Source: Acinetobacter pittii (lineage in GTDB: Bacteria > Pseudomonadota > Gammaproteobacteria > Pseudomonadales > Moraxellaceae). Taken from it: a stretch of DNA of 64,000 bases. The notes under the pieces are model-generated. The model worked only from the letters and a program-made list of their open reading frames with translations. It was not told where the DNA came from and ran no database searches. Location: positions 1,860,001-1,924,000 of the forward strand of contig NZ_CP139286.1 of NCBI RefSeq assembly GCF_034067285.1, read 5' to 3'. The position numbers were made by a program, and so were the translations under genes. Below, piece after piece: positions 26,239-35,204 of this stretch; the stretch's first letter is position 1; each line of letters begins with the position of its first letter.

Positions 26239-27327
26239 ATGACTACACATTTAAATTCCGTTTCAAAGCCAGATATCGACGACGTTAATATTAAAAGCAT
26301 TCAAACTCTTGTAACACCAAATGAGCTTAAGTCAGAACTTCCTTTATCTGATGTTGCTTCACAAACTGTTCTAAAAGGCCGCGAAACTATTCGTAATATT
26401 TTAGATGGTTCAGATAAGCGTCTGTTTGTCGTTATTGGTCCTTGCTCTATTCATGATCCCAAAGCTGCTCACGAATATGCTGATCGCTTAAAAGCGCTAA
26501 GCGAAAAGGTTAAAGATACTCTATATCTAGTTATGCGTGTTTATTTTGAAAAACCACGTACAACAATTGGTTGGAAAGGTCTAATCAATGACCCAGATAT
26601 GAATGACTCATTTAACATCGAAAAAGGTTTACGTATTGGTCGTAAGCTGTTGCTTGAATTAAATGAAAAAGGTTTACCATGTGCAACTGAAGCACTTGAC
26701 CCTAACTCACCACAGTATTACCAAGACTTAATTTCATGGTCTGCGATTGGTGCACGTACAACCGAAAGTCAAACTCACCGTGAAATGTCTTCTGGTCTAT
26801 CTTCACCAGTAGGTTTTAAAAATGGTACAGATGGTGGTTTAACTGTTGCAACCAATGCGATGCAATCTGTTAAATATGGCCATAGTTTCTTAGGCTTGAA
26901 CGAAGATGGTCAAGTTTCAATTATTAATACCAGTGGTAACCCTTATGCACACGTTGTATTACGTGGTGGTAATGGCAAACCAAACTATGACGCAGGCTCG
27001 GTTGCAGAAGCAGAAAATGCTTTAGCAAAAGCTAAAGTTAGCAATAAAATCATGATCGATGCGAGTCACGCCAACTCAAATAAAGACCCGTACTTACAAC
27101 CGCTTGTGCTTAAAAATATTACTGAACAAATTTTAGATGGTAATAAGTCAATCGTCGGTATTATGGTTGAAAGTCACTTAAAAGGTGGTCGCCAAGATAT
27201 TCCTGAAAATCTTTGTGATCTTGAATATGGTAAATCAGTAACTGATGGCTGTATTGACTGGGAAACTACTGAAAAAACATTACTTGAAATGCATGAAGCT
27301 TTAAAAGACGTTTTACCAAATCGTTAA
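26239..27327 (+). CDS. aroG: 3-deoxy-7-phosphoheptulonate synthase, class I
   Basis: DAHP synthase joins phosphoenolpyruvate and erythrose-4-phosphate, the first step of aromatic synthesis. The product is of AroG/F/H (class I alpha) type, about 362 residues. The FVVIGPCSIHDPKAA metal and PEP site, the RVYFEKPRTTIGWKG phosphate-binding segment and the IMIDASHANSNKDP metal-binding histidine motif are intact. The frame is open 18 codons upstream; ATG at 26239 (MTTHLNSVSK) fits the family length, though no strong ribosome binding site marks it. Which amino acid inhibits this isoform cannot be read by eye. Confidence 0.9.
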   Translation: MTTHLNSVSKPDIDDVNIKSIQTLVTPNELKSELPLSDVASQTVLKGRETIRNILDGSDKRLFVVIGPCSIHDPKAAHEYADRLKALSEKVKDTLYLVMRVYFEKPRTTIGWKGLINDPDMNDSFNIEKGLRIGRKLLLELNEKGLPCATEALDPNSPQYYQDLISWSAIGARTTESQTHREMSSGLSSPVGFKNGTDGGLTVATNAMQSVKYGHSFLGLNEDGQVSIINTSGNPYAHVVLRGGNGKPNYDAGSVAEAENALAKAKVSNKIMIDASHANSNKDPYLQPLVLKNITEQILDGNKSIVGIMVESHLKGGRQDIPENLCDLEYGKSVTDGCIDWETTEKTLLEMHEALKDVLPNR

Positions 27328-27351
27328 TTCATCTTTTTAAGTAGATCAATT

Positions 27352-27380
27352 AAGCCCTCATTTTTGAGGGCTTTTTTTTA
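27352..27380 (+). terminator. aroG terminator
   Basis: AAGCCCTCA pairs with TGAGGGCTT around TTTT and is followed by seven more T residues. It lies 25 bases after the aroG stop. Confidence 0.9.
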
Positions 27381-27403
27381 TTTTTCTTTGTCGGAATTCA
27401 ACA

Positions 27404-28153
27404 TCAAACTAAATAAAAATAACTCACCACAAAAGCAAAAAGTAGCACGGTTTCGCTAAGCTCAATTGCTGCCCCTACTGTATCACCTGTAATACCGCCA
27501 ATTCTTTTAATAAACAGATGTCTTAAGTAAACCAGGCTGATCAAAAAGCCAATAATGGCGATGAGCCCTTGCCATTCCCAATATAAAGCCAATAGTAGAA
27601 CCAACCCAGCTATTATCCAAGAAGTCGTTTTAGGTAAATGGTCTGTCAAAGAACGGCCTAAACCTTTTTCACGAACATATGACGTAGTTAAAAACAAAAT
27701 AGATGGCACTACGCGTCCAAGGATGGGAACAAAGACTAAAAATAACGTTTGATGCTGTTCAATCAACACATAAATCAGTGCAAATTTGAGTAAACAAATA
27801 ATGACTAAACTGAGTACTCCAATTGGGCCACAACTTGGATCCTTCATGATTTGTAAAGTACGCAGCTTGTCACCAAAACCACCTACCCACGCATCTGCAG
27901 TATCCGCTAGCCCATCTAAATGCAATCCACCTGTCAGCCAAATCCATAAAGTGAGTACGATTGCCGTAAGTAAAAGAATGGGTAATTTGGCAAAAAGACA
28001 GGCCGTAATAAAAAGTATGCCACCAATAATCAGCCCAACCAGCGGATAGAATAAAATAGCCCGACCATTTTGTTGCACCGTCGGTATTGTCTTTAGCTCA
28101 ATAGGCAGAACAGTTAAAAATTGCAATGCAATCCAAAAAGGTGTCATATCCAA
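27404..28153 (-). CDS. cobS: Adenosylcobinamide-GDP ribazoletransferase
   Basis: CobS (CobV) joins adenosylcobinamide-GDP with alpha-ribazole in the inner membrane, the last assembly step of cobalamin. The 249-residue product is hydrophobic throughout. It holds the signature GGLHLDGLADTADAWVGG, whose aspartates bind metal, followed by KLRTLQIMKDPSCGPIGV. No early corrin-ring genes are in the window, so the role fits salvage of cobinamide. A 522-residue lipoprotein phosphatase gene separates it from cobC, cobT and cobU on the same strand. Confidence 0.93.
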   Translation of the reverse strand: MDMTPFWIALQFLTVLPIELKTIPTVQQNGRAILFYPLVGLIIGGILFITACLFAKLPILLLTAIVLTLWIWLTGGLHLDGLADTADAWVGGFGDKLRTLQIMKDPSCGPIGVLSLVIICLLKFALIYVLIEQHQTLFLVFVPILGRVVPSILFLTTSYVREKGLGRSLTDHLPKTTSWIIAGLVLLLALYWEWQGLIAIIGFLISLVYLRHLFIKRIGGITGDTVGAAIELSETVLLFAFVVSYFYLV

Positions 28154-28203
28154 GTCTCTAACTGATCTATATTTAAAAACAAATAGAATTATGAAGAAAT
28201 AAA

Positions 28204-28231
28204 AATGGGAATAGCAATCCCTATTCCCATT
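28204..28231 (-). terminator. Terminator downstream of the phosphatase gene
   Basis: AATGGGAATAG pairs perfectly with CTATTCCCATT. On the minus strand it is followed by TTTTTATTTC and lies 23 bases past the phosphatase stop, before cobS. Confidence 0.75.
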
Positions 28232-28253
28232 AAAGACTTCAAAAATTGAAAAT

Positions 28254-29822
28254 CTATTGCATTTGATAGCACTGTTTCAATTTGATGTAGTCGTAGTAAA
28301 AACTGGTGGGTGTGTAACGTGCATAGTTACAAGCAGATTTAAATAAAGTCTCTTTTTCGTTATAAAGCATTTTGACCAAAGTATTACCTTGGCTATTTTG
28401 ATAAATATCCCACTGTACATTTGCCGCCATAGGTGAAACCACTTCACCACGCCATGTGCTTGTTGAATAATTATAAGTCTGGCGAATTGGCAAAGGTTGC
28501 ATCATATTATGCAAATCTAAGCTAGTCGCCAAAGGAATAATAATTTCAGCATGGGCAAAACGTAAAACGGCTTTATAAGGCTGGGCCTTATTCACCACGG
28601 CATCAACTTGTTGGAATAAATCTTGTTTTAAACCTTGGGCGATTTCACTGGTGACTTGATTTGATTCTGTAAAGCTTGGGCCTTTTTCATAAAAATCATT
28701 GGCATCATTAAATTCAGTATAAAACTTTGCGGCTTCTAACGGCATATATTTATCAAAATCGACACCTTTTAACTCTTCTTTCATACCGCCAGAAATTGAA
28801 TAGAGGTCATAAATATAAGCTGCTGCATCAACTGCACTAGCAATTGTATTTTTACCCTTACCTTTTTCTGTAATTTGCTCACCTTTTGGGGAAGTTACCG
28901 TGATGGCCCCGGTATTACTAAAGCTATAACCTGTTGTACCGAGTTTTTTAATAAATTCTGCTTTAAAAATCGGGTTCAGTACTGTTTGAGCAATTTTTTC
29001 AGCTTGAGTATTCTTTGATAACTCATCCAACTTTTGGGCTAAATCTTTATTATTTTCTTCAAAATCTTGATAGGCCTGACTAGCATCATAAATTTTCTGC
29101 TGGCTAGCACTCAGTGGTTGGTTTAAATCCTCATCTGCATTCAAACTATGAAAGTAAAGTTTAAAACGATCAACGCCACCATCTTCAACGCTTGGTACAC
29201 TTTCACTCGATAAACTAGTATAAGTCGCTGGAACAATTTTATCTTTAAGCTGAGGCTGTTGTTTGATGAGTTCAGCAGTAAAAAATTTAGCACTATCAAC
29301 CGCACGATCTACCCCAGAACTCTGTACCAATATAGAGGCTTGGGAATTTAAAAGAGTTGGTAAGCGCTGTAATAATCGGTCTGCAATGCCACGGTGTTCT
29401 AAGATACCCGTCATGGTTTCGTTTCCATAACCATACTGGCGGATTCCTTCCACCCCATAGCCTAATAAGATATTGGCTTTCATCATTGCTTCTAAATCAA
29501 CACCTAATTGTTCACCTAACGGTGTTAAGGCATTTTCTGCTTTTGCCTGTTTCCATAAATTATAAAGTGCTAAATCATATTTCAGACTTGAGAGTCCTCT
29601 CGAACCATGGCGTGCTACTAATTCTGTAAAAACAGGCTGGAATCCATTTGGCACTTGTTCGTAGCTTTTTAAGTCTTGTTGCGGTTGATAAGGTGTTTTT
29701 GTTTGATAATATTTTGATGGGTTTGTATTCGGTGGGTTTTGAACACCTTGATCATTATTATCGTTACAAGCCGCAAGTAATAATGAGGCTGAAAGAATCG
29801 TTGTTTTAAATAAAATATTCAT
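28254..29822 (-). CDS. Lipoprotein histidine-type phosphatase, MINPP/phytase-like
   Basis: This is a 522-residue exported histidine acid phosphatase. The N-terminus is a lipoprotein signal with lipobox LAAC (residues 16-19, cysteine followed by NDNN), so it is anchored to a membrane facing the periplasm or outside. The catalytic histidine motif is VARHGSRG (RHGxR) near residue 71, and the second motif is FAHAEI near residue 434, an HAE form in place of the HD of acid phosphatases and E. coli AppA. HAE is seen in multiple inositol-polyphosphate phosphatases. It lies inside the cob salvage genes with no evident biochemical link to them. A phytase-like role is an inference. Confidence 0.8.
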   Translation of the reverse strand: MNILFKTTILSASLLLAACNDNNDQGVQNPPNTNPSKYYQTKTPYQPQQDLKSYEQVPNGFQPVFTELVARHGSRGLSSLKYDLALYNLWKQAKAENALTPLGEQLGVDLEAMMKANILLGYGVEGIRQYGYGNETMTGILEHRGIADRLLQRLPTLLNSQASILVQSSGVDRAVDSAKFFTAELIKQQPQLKDKIVPATYTSLSSESVPSVEDGGVDRFKLYFHSLNADEDLNQPLSASQQKIYDASQAYQDFEENNKDLAQKLDELSKNTQAEKIAQTVLNPIFKAEFIKKLGTTGYSFSNTGAITVTSPKGEQITEKGKGKNTIASAVDAAAYIYDLYSISGGMKEELKGVDFDKYMPLEAAKFYTEFNDANDFYEKGPSFTESNQVTSEIAQGLKQDLFQQVDAVVNKAQPYKAVLRFAHAEIIIPLATSLDLHNMMQPLPIRQTYNYSTSTWRGEVVSPMAANVQWDIYQNSQGNTLVKMLYNEKETLFKSACNYARYTPTSFYYDYIKLKQCYQMQ

Positions 29823-29946
29823 AAGTCAGATAGTTTATTAATTAGAAATGTTCGTATCTTAGATTTTAATAATGACAGTTCTATTACTTTAAAGTAAATA
29901 TCTGTATAAAAATAATAACTTACAAGTGTATAGAAATATAAAAAGG

Positions 29947-30546
29947 CTATATCAATATAAAGTTTAATTGATCATCTTTTTCATAAAATTCGAGTGAATA
30001 TAATTTTCCAAGCTCTGCAGGCATTTTGAGTAAATCATCTAAAGATTGTTGTCTAGCCAAACAAGCCAATAGCTTAATCACACCGCCATGTGTAACAACC
30101 AATGCATGCTGTAAGTTTTGTTGTTGCATATGTGCAAGTAAATCCTGAAAACCTTTAAGAACCCTTGTTTGAAACTCCATTAATGTTTCTGCGCGAGGTG
30201 GACAATATTGACTTGGCTTTTGCCAAAAATTTGCCAGTAATTCTGGTGAGGTGTCATAAATTTGCTGAGTTGAGACGCCTTCCCAATCTCCAAAATACAT
30301 TTCTTTTAAGTCATGATTTAAAAATAAAGGAAGTCCAGTTGTCTTCGCAAGTTGCTCAGCAAAACAAGCGCAGCGCTTTAATGAGGAACTTACAATAATA
30401 TCCCATGGCTGATTTGCAACTTGCTCAATAGTTGACTGCATTTGCTGCCAACCTTTTGCTGTTAACTCATCATCTAAATGGCCACGTAAAGTATGGCTAT
30501 ATTGACTTTCACCATGTCTAAGCAAATCAATTTTAAATTTGCTCAA
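29947..30546 (-). CDS. cobC: Alpha-ribazole phosphatase-like histidine phosphatase
   Basis: This is a 199-residue phosphoglycerate-mutase-type histidine phosphatase. The catalytic LLRHGESQ motif is at residues 9-16, a second histidine is in VVTHGGVI near residue 153, and the phosphate-contacting SSSLKRC and EMYFGDWEG segments are present. It starts inside the end of cobT (14-base overlap), so it most probably removes the 5'-phosphate from alpha-ribazole or cobalamin phosphate. The symbol rests on context as much as sequence, since this superfamily is broad. Confidence 0.85.
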   Translation of the reverse strand: MSKFKIDLLRHGESQYSHTLRGHLDDELTAKGWQQMQSTIEQVANQPWDIIVSSSLKRCACFAEQLAKTTGLPLFLNHDLKEMYFGDWEGVSTQQIYDTSPELLANFWQKPSQYCPPRAETLMEFQTRVLKGFQDLLAHMQQQNLQHALVVTHGGVIKLLACLARQQSLDDLLKMPAELGKLYSLEFYEKDDQLNFILI

Positions 30547-31594
30547 TTTTATCCCCGCTTACAGCAGCTTGGGCAAAGGTAGCCATTTGGTTGTGTAATA
30601 CGCATGCCATTTTGACTAATGCCAAAGCAGCACCTGCACCACTCCCTTCACCTAAACGTAAATTCATCTTTAAAATTGGGTCAGCATTGAGTTCTTGTAA
30701 AATACGCTGATGGCCATATTCTGCCGATTGATGACCAAATAACATCCAGTCACGTACTTTAGGATTCATTCGTACTGCACATAAAGCTGCTACAGAACTA
30801 ATAAAACCATCGACAATGATAGGCAACCCCACTTGCGCACAGCGAATGTAAGCACCGACGATTGCTGCAATTTCTAAACCACCAACTGCGCACAATGTTT
30901 TGAAAACATCACCAATAACATGTTTATGATGAAGCTCGATTGCTTGTTCAATTACTTCAATTTTATGTCTTAACTGATCGGCGCCAATTCCTGTACCAAC
31001 TCCAGTCAATTGCTCGGCAGTATCATTTAATAAAAGGCATGCTAAAGCAGAGGCAGAACAGGTATTTCCAATTCCCATTTCACCCGCAATATAAATATCT
31101 GCGCCGTTGGCCTTAGCCATATCTACGCTTTTTTTACCTAACTCTAAAGCAGTACGACATTCGTCAGCATTCATCGCAGCTTGTTTGGCAAAATTTGCAG
31201 TACCAGCACGAATACAATGACATTCAACGCCTGCATATTCATATGCCTCACCGACTGTACCGCAATCAATGACCTGCAAATGAGCTTGATGATATTTGGC
31301 AATGACACTAATTGCTGCGCCACCAGTCGTGAAGTTTTGCAGCATTTGACGAGTTACTGCTTGAGGATATGCAGATATATTCTCTTCAACCACTCCATGA
31401 TCGCCTGCAAAAATTGTAATCCATGGGTGGCTAACTTCTGGATGTGCATTTGATTGTAAACTGGCAAGTTTAACTGCTATCAGTTCTAAATCACCTAACG
31501 CACCACTAGGTTTAGTAAGTTGGAGTTGGTGGTGCTCAGCTTGTTGTTTTGCATCTAAATTAGGTTGCTCTATAGATTCTAACCACCAGTTCAT
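30533..31594 (-). CDS. cobT: Nicotinate-nucleotide-dimethylbenzimidazole phosphoribosyltransferase
   Basis: CobT makes alpha-ribazole-5'-phosphate from dimethylbenzimidazole and nicotinate mononucleotide. The product of about 353 residues has the FAGDHGVVEENISAYP active-site start, the GGAAISVIAK and AGEMGIGNTCSASAL substrate-binding segments, and the LRLGEGSGAGAAL motif with the catalytic glutamate. ATG at 31594 was chosen because AGGTGAG lies just upstream; the frame also opens with GTG at 31606. Its start overlaps the cobU stop and its end overlaps cobC, a coupled cobU-cobT-cobC operon. Confidence 0.93.
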   Translation of the reverse strand: MNWWLESIEQPNLDAKQQAEHHQLQLTKPSGALGDLELIAVKLASLQSNAHPEVSHPWITIFAGDHGVVEENISAYPQAVTRQMLQNFTTGGAAISVIAKYHQAHLQVIDCGTVGEAYEYAGVECHCIRAGTANFAKQAAMNADECRTALELGKKSVDMAKANGADIYIAGEMGIGNTCSASALACLLLNDTAEQLTGVGTGIGADQLRHKIEVIEQAIELHHKHVIGDVFKTLCAVGGLEIAAIVGAYIRCAQVGLPIIVDGFISSVAALCAVRMNPKVRDWMLFGHQSAEYGHQRILQELNADPILKMNLRLGEGSGAGAALALVKMACVLHNQMATFAQAAVSGDKIEQI

Positions 31595-31595
31595 T

Positions 31596-32114
31596 TTATT
31601 TCTCACCTTTTAAAATCATTGGAAAACCAGCTACACAAAACACAACTTTATCTGCAATTTGTCCTAATGCTTGATGTAGCCTTCCTGCTTCATCTACAAA
31701 ACGGCGACTAATCTCACCAAGTGGTACCACCCCCAGCCCAGTTTCATTACTTACTAAAATGATTTCTGACTGAAGTGTGGGTAAAACTTTTAACAACTTC
31801 TCACACTCAAATTGTTGAACACTCTGATCTTCTAACATTAGTAAATTGGTTAGCCAAAGCGTTAAACAATCCACCAAAATAATTTGGTTAGGCCGATCAA
31901 TTCGTTGCAGAGCATTTGCTAAAAATAATGGTTCTTCAATCAAAGACCAGTGAGCAGGACGCTGATTTTGATGATGCACAATTCGGTTTTGCATTTCTGG
32001 ATCAAGCGCTTGTGCCGTCGCCACATAAGTGACAGCTAATTGCATAGATATTGCCGTTTGTTCAGCCAGTCGGCTTTTACCAGAACGGGCACCACCTAAA
32101 ATCAATTGCAACAT
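31596..32114 (-). CDS. cobU: Adenosylcobinamide kinase / guanylyltransferase
   Basis: CobU phosphorylates adenosylcobinamide and then transfers GMP to it, entering the nucleotide-loop branch of cobalamin synthesis. The 172-residue product starts with the P-loop LILGGARSGKSRLAEQ and has HHQNQRPAHWSLIEEP, with the histidine that takes GMP. VLVDCLTLWLTNLL follows, then the C-terminal VSNETGLGVVP motif. The start overlaps the upstream 2H phosphoesterase by 13 bases and the end abuts cobT, so all three are coupled. Confidence 0.94.
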   Translation of the reverse strand: MLQLILGGARSGKSRLAEQTAISMQLAVTYVATAQALDPEMQNRIVHHQNQRPAHWSLIEEPLFLANALQRIDRPNQIILVDCLTLWLTNLLMLEDQSVQQFECEKLLKVLPTLQSEIILVSNETGLGVVPLGEISRRFVDEAGRLHQALGQIADKVVFCVAGFPMILKGEK

Positions 32115-32728
32115 GAATCACCTAAAAACAAATGCTGATATGGATATAATTTACCTTGTAAAGATTGAGCCTGATAATAACCAAACGTTAAATGCTCAAC
32201 TTTAAGGTCAAATTCAGCTCTTTTGTATTGTACAGGTAATTGAAAAATTTTTTGCAAAATCAAACCACTACTATAATCTTTTTTATATAGCCCTAATGTG
32301 ATGTGCGGATAATAATCTAAAGCCGCAATTTCATTAGAAACTAGGCCAAGCTTTTGGCATATATGAGATAAGATATTTTCAGTGTCTTGGATTTCTACAA
32401 ATAAAGCACTAGTAAAACTATCAACTGAACCAATTTTTAATCGAAATGGTGCAATATTTTCTTTTTTTAAAATTTCGCTTTGCTGCTCAAATTCACTGAA
32501 ACTAAAGTCATCACTATAAGTTTTAGTCTCGTTAGTTAAAAATCCACATATAAACAATGTGACATGAAATTGACGAAGATTGGGTTCTAATAACAACTCT
32601 GAAAAGTGCGCACGTAAAGTATTTAGATAGTTAACTAATTTTTGATCATTAATTTCTAAATACCATAAAGCATAATTTTGACGCCCAAGGTGCCATTCAG
32701 GATAATCCCGTATAGATGTTGGCACCAT
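32102..32728 (-). CDS. 2H phosphoesterase (2'-5' RNA ligase superfamily) in the cob operon
   Basis: This is a protein of about 208 residues with the two HxTx motifs of the 2H superfamily, FHVTLF near residue 55 and YPHITLG near residue 145 of the shorter form. Such proteins hydrolyse 2',3'-cyclic or ADP-ribose 1'',2''-cyclic phosphates, or join RNA ends. It overlaps cobU by 13 bases on the same strand, so it is part of the cob salvage operon, where a cyclic-phosphate or nucleotide repair role could matter but is unproven. ATG at 32728 is preferred over GTG at 32752. No cobalamin riboswitch was recognised upstream. Confidence 0.75.
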   Translation of the reverse strand: MVPTSIRDYPEWHLGRQNYALWYLEINDQKLVNYLNTLRAHFSELLLEPNLRQFHVTLFICGFLTNETKTYSDDFSFSEFEQQSEILKKENIAPFRLKIGSVDSFTSALFVEIQDTENILSHICQKLGLVSNEIAALDYYPHITLGLYKKDYSSGLILQKIFQLPVQYKRAEFDLKVEHLTFGYYQAQSLQGKLYPYQHLFLGDSCCN

Positions 32729-32831
32729 GAAAGTCGAAGGTTTTAGCAGCACAGCTTTAATTCAAAATCATTTATGTTTCGTATTAAAGCATGTTTGCCT
32801 TTTAGTTGTGGGATTAATTACTTAAAAGAAC

Positions 32832-34979
32832 TTAAGCATATTGAGTGTGTGTATTTTTGGAGTTGGTCATATTCATTTCCAAAGGTTGTTTGCCTTGTTC
32901 AGAAAATAAATATTGGACTAATTCCGTTAACTCAGCTTCAAGTTGGCTTTTTTGAATCGTACCCATATCCAATTTTTGAATTTGCTGGTGTAAATGTTTA
33001 ATTGCATCAGTCTCTTCAATTTCTAAAAATTGAATCGCATAGGCATAACCTAAAGCAGCTCCTTTTAATAAATTTTTATAAGGCAAATCATGGCTAATAT
33101 TTACCTCAATTGATGCAATTACTCTTTCATTATGAGTTAATTTTCGTAGTGGATCTCTCGCTACTCGTTGACAAGGGTCTTTAAATGCATATTCGCATGA
33201 GTCTAAAAAGCTTTGTGCTATTCGATCTAGATCTTTTGCATAATTAGGTAAGACTATGGCAAGGCCCTGTTTTACTTCTCTAATTAAGTTCTCTGCAAAT
33301 GCTTTAACCGAATGATCTCCCATTGCAACACCAATAGATTCATACCCCATTAATGAGGCATACCAGGCAAGCATGGCATGTACGCCATTCCAGAGACGAT
33401 TTTTGATTAATTGGATGTCCGTAATCTGACTAACCAAGACAACTTGACGTAGCTTTTCGAGTAAAGGACTGCCTTTCTCTACATAAATTGGCATATCCGT
33501 TTCGCTATGAAACAGAACTAAGTCCATACTTTGTAAAATATGCCCTGGCTGGAAATTACGGCGCATGTTATCAATGTATACGGAAGCCTGATTTTGCTGA
33601 TCTTGGGTCAGCTTATTGCACTCTTCAATTTCGACCTGTTCTTCATGCTCCACATCAGATAAATGCTGTTCAAGAAAATGGTGCTTAATACGAAGTTGGC
33701 GATATAAATTCTGATTAGATAGCTTTGAAACCATGCGGTTTACAACGGTATCGCAAAAGTAATGCTCTTTTAAAATATGCTCAGTAACATCTTCATCGTT
33801 GGTTAACTCTAGTAGAGCTTCTCTAAGATGCTTCATAACCAAATATTTCGCACTGACTTTATTTAAAATAATTAGAAAAGTGAGCGGTTCAATACATGTT
33901 TTAAGTGGCGAGTTAAAACGTGCATACAGCCCTTTTGCAATTATTTTTGATTCAGCTTCAATAGCTTGCTCAGGTAAACAAAGTGCAATCAAACTGGAAT
34001 GAGTATACATCTCTAACATTTGTTGTTCATTTTCAGAATCAACAATGGTCATATTCTCAATACGTTCATCATAAGAAAATTGCCCATAACGAATACTATA
34101 GTTCCCAAATGCATTTACAGCTTCGCGAAAAAGACTATTTCGTGTAGAAGCAATAATTCTCTTTGGTTTTGTGTATCCATCCCAATGTGACAAGATCTGT
34201 GCTATGTAACCACCACCAATAGCACCGAAACCATGTATCCCAACTGTCAATTGATTCAAACTTTGAGGAAAAGGTTCCTGTATTTCAGGCATATCCATAA
34301 CAGGAATAAACTGGTCGAGATCTGTTAAGAAGTCATACATCTGATCATAATAAAAATGCGCTTTTTCCAGCATTTCATCATTAGGCTCTTTAATATCTTT
34401 TAATAAAATCGTTAGACCTTTTGAAGTGTGAGCTGAGGTTAAACCATTCTCAGAATCTTCAAACATAAGACACTGATTAGCGTCTAAGTGAAGTTGGCTA
34501 GCAGCTTTCAAAAAGATTTCTGGATGTGGCTTTCCTTGTTCTACTTCATCACCACAGGTAATTACATCAAAAAATTTATATACATTGGCATTAATTAAAT
34601 ATTCTTCGGCAATTGCTCTACGGCTTGATGTGGCAACAGCCATTCTTAACCCAGATTTTCGTAAACGTTCTAGAACCTGAACTAAACCCTTTTTGATAGG
34701 CACGCCGTGTTTTCGAATATGTTCGAGTTCCATCTCATCAGCTTTTTTTCGAATTTCTTTATAGGGAACATTTACACCATATAACCGTTGAGCTAATTGC
34801 TCAGCAGTAGTTGCACTTAAACCCAAACATTGCATTAAATATTCGTGAGAAAACTCCTGTCCAATGAGTTCTTGAGATGCCTGTTGCAATGTTTGAAACC
34901 GTAATCGCTCAGTGTCAAACATTGTCCCATCCATATCGAAGATAGCTCCATGAACAGGTTTTCCATGAAAAATAAGCAC
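32832..34979 (-). CDS. mtlD: Bifunctional mannitol-1-phosphate phosphatase / dehydrogenase MtlD
   Basis: This single chain of about 715 residues joins two enzymes. The N-terminal part, about 220 residues, is a HAD phosphatase with the nucleophile motif FDMDGTMFDTE, a KKGLVQVLERL cap region, the VATSSRR motif and the acidic MFEDSENGL loop. The C-terminal part is a long-chain mannitol dehydrogenase with the dinucleotide fold GIHGFGAIGGGYIA and the KNRLWNGVHAMLAW segment, which holds the catalytic-region lysine. This fused form is known from Acinetobacter, where it makes mannitol from fructose-6-phosphate as a compatible solute under salt stress. GTG at 34979 is preferred because AGAGG lies six bases upstream; ATG at 35003 has no such site. 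Confidence 0.92.
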   Translation of the reverse strand: MLIFHGKPVHGAIFDMDGTMFDTERLRFQTLQQASQELIGQEFSHEYLMQCLGLSATTAEQLAQRLYGVNVPYKEIRKKADEMELEHIRKHGVPIKKGLVQVLERLRKSGLRMAVATSSRRAIAEEYLINANVYKFFDVITCGDEVEQGKPHPEIFLKAASQLHLDANQCLMFEDSENGLTSAHTSKGLTILLKDIKEPNDEMLEKAHFYYDQMYDFLTDLDQFIPVMDMPEIQEPFPQSLNQLTVGIHGFGAIGGGYIAQILSHWDGYTKPKRIIASTRNSLFREAVNAFGNYSIRYGQFSYDERIENMTIVDSENEQQMLEMYTHSSLIALCLPEQAIEAESKIIAKGLYARFNSPLKTCIEPLTFLIILNKVSAKYLVMKHLREALLELTNDEDVTEHILKEHYFCDTVVNRMVSKLSNQNLYRQLRIKHHFLEQHLSDVEHEEQVEIEECNKLTQDQQNQASVYIDNMRRNFQPGHILQSMDLVLFHSETDMPIYVEKGSPLLEKLRQVVLVSQITDIQLIKNRLWNGVHAMLAWYASLMGYESIGVAMGDHSVKAFAENLIREVKQGLAIVLPNYAKDLDRIAQSFLDSCEYAFKDPCQRVARDPLRKLTHNERVIASIEVNISHDLPYKNLLKGAALGYAYAIQFLEIEETDAIKHLHQQIQKLDMGTIQKSQLEAELTELVQYLFSEQGKQPLEMNMTNSKNTHTQYA

Positions 34980-35167
34980 GTTTTTACCTCTTTTTTTGAT
35001 CATGTTTTATTCAGGGTATACAAAAAAATGCCTAAAAAGGTAGGATGTTAATAAATGAAACATTAGTGGTTATTTTTTAATCAAAAATATAATCCATCTG
35101 TTACTCAGTAGAGTTAAAAGTCTAAAACAGTTGAAATATATGAATAACTATGAAATTAACCTTAAAT

Positions 35168-35204
35168 ACAAAAGCAGCAGGCCTTCCTCGCCTGCTGCTT
35201 TTGT
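35168..35204. terminator. Strong 15-bp hairpin terminator
   Basis: ACAAAAGCAGCAGGC pairs perfectly with GCCTGCTGCTTTTGT around a seven-base loop. T residues lie on both sides. No protein gene ends close to it on either strand, so it most likely ends an RNA that starts at the Fur promoter at 35437-35469 on the minus strand, or an unseen plus-strand RNA. Confidence 0.8.

Noticed and set aside
29872..29878. A CTGTCAT-like half-site upstream of the histidine phosphatase gene, possible Pho box.
   Set aside because: Only one clear seven-base unit; the neighbours at 11 bases match poorly (4 of 7 or less) and no -10 box follows at the right distance.
32729..32831. Cobalamin riboswitch ahead of the cob genes.
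   Set aside because: The gap is about 100 bases, too short for the usual element, and no B12-box-like sequence was seen.
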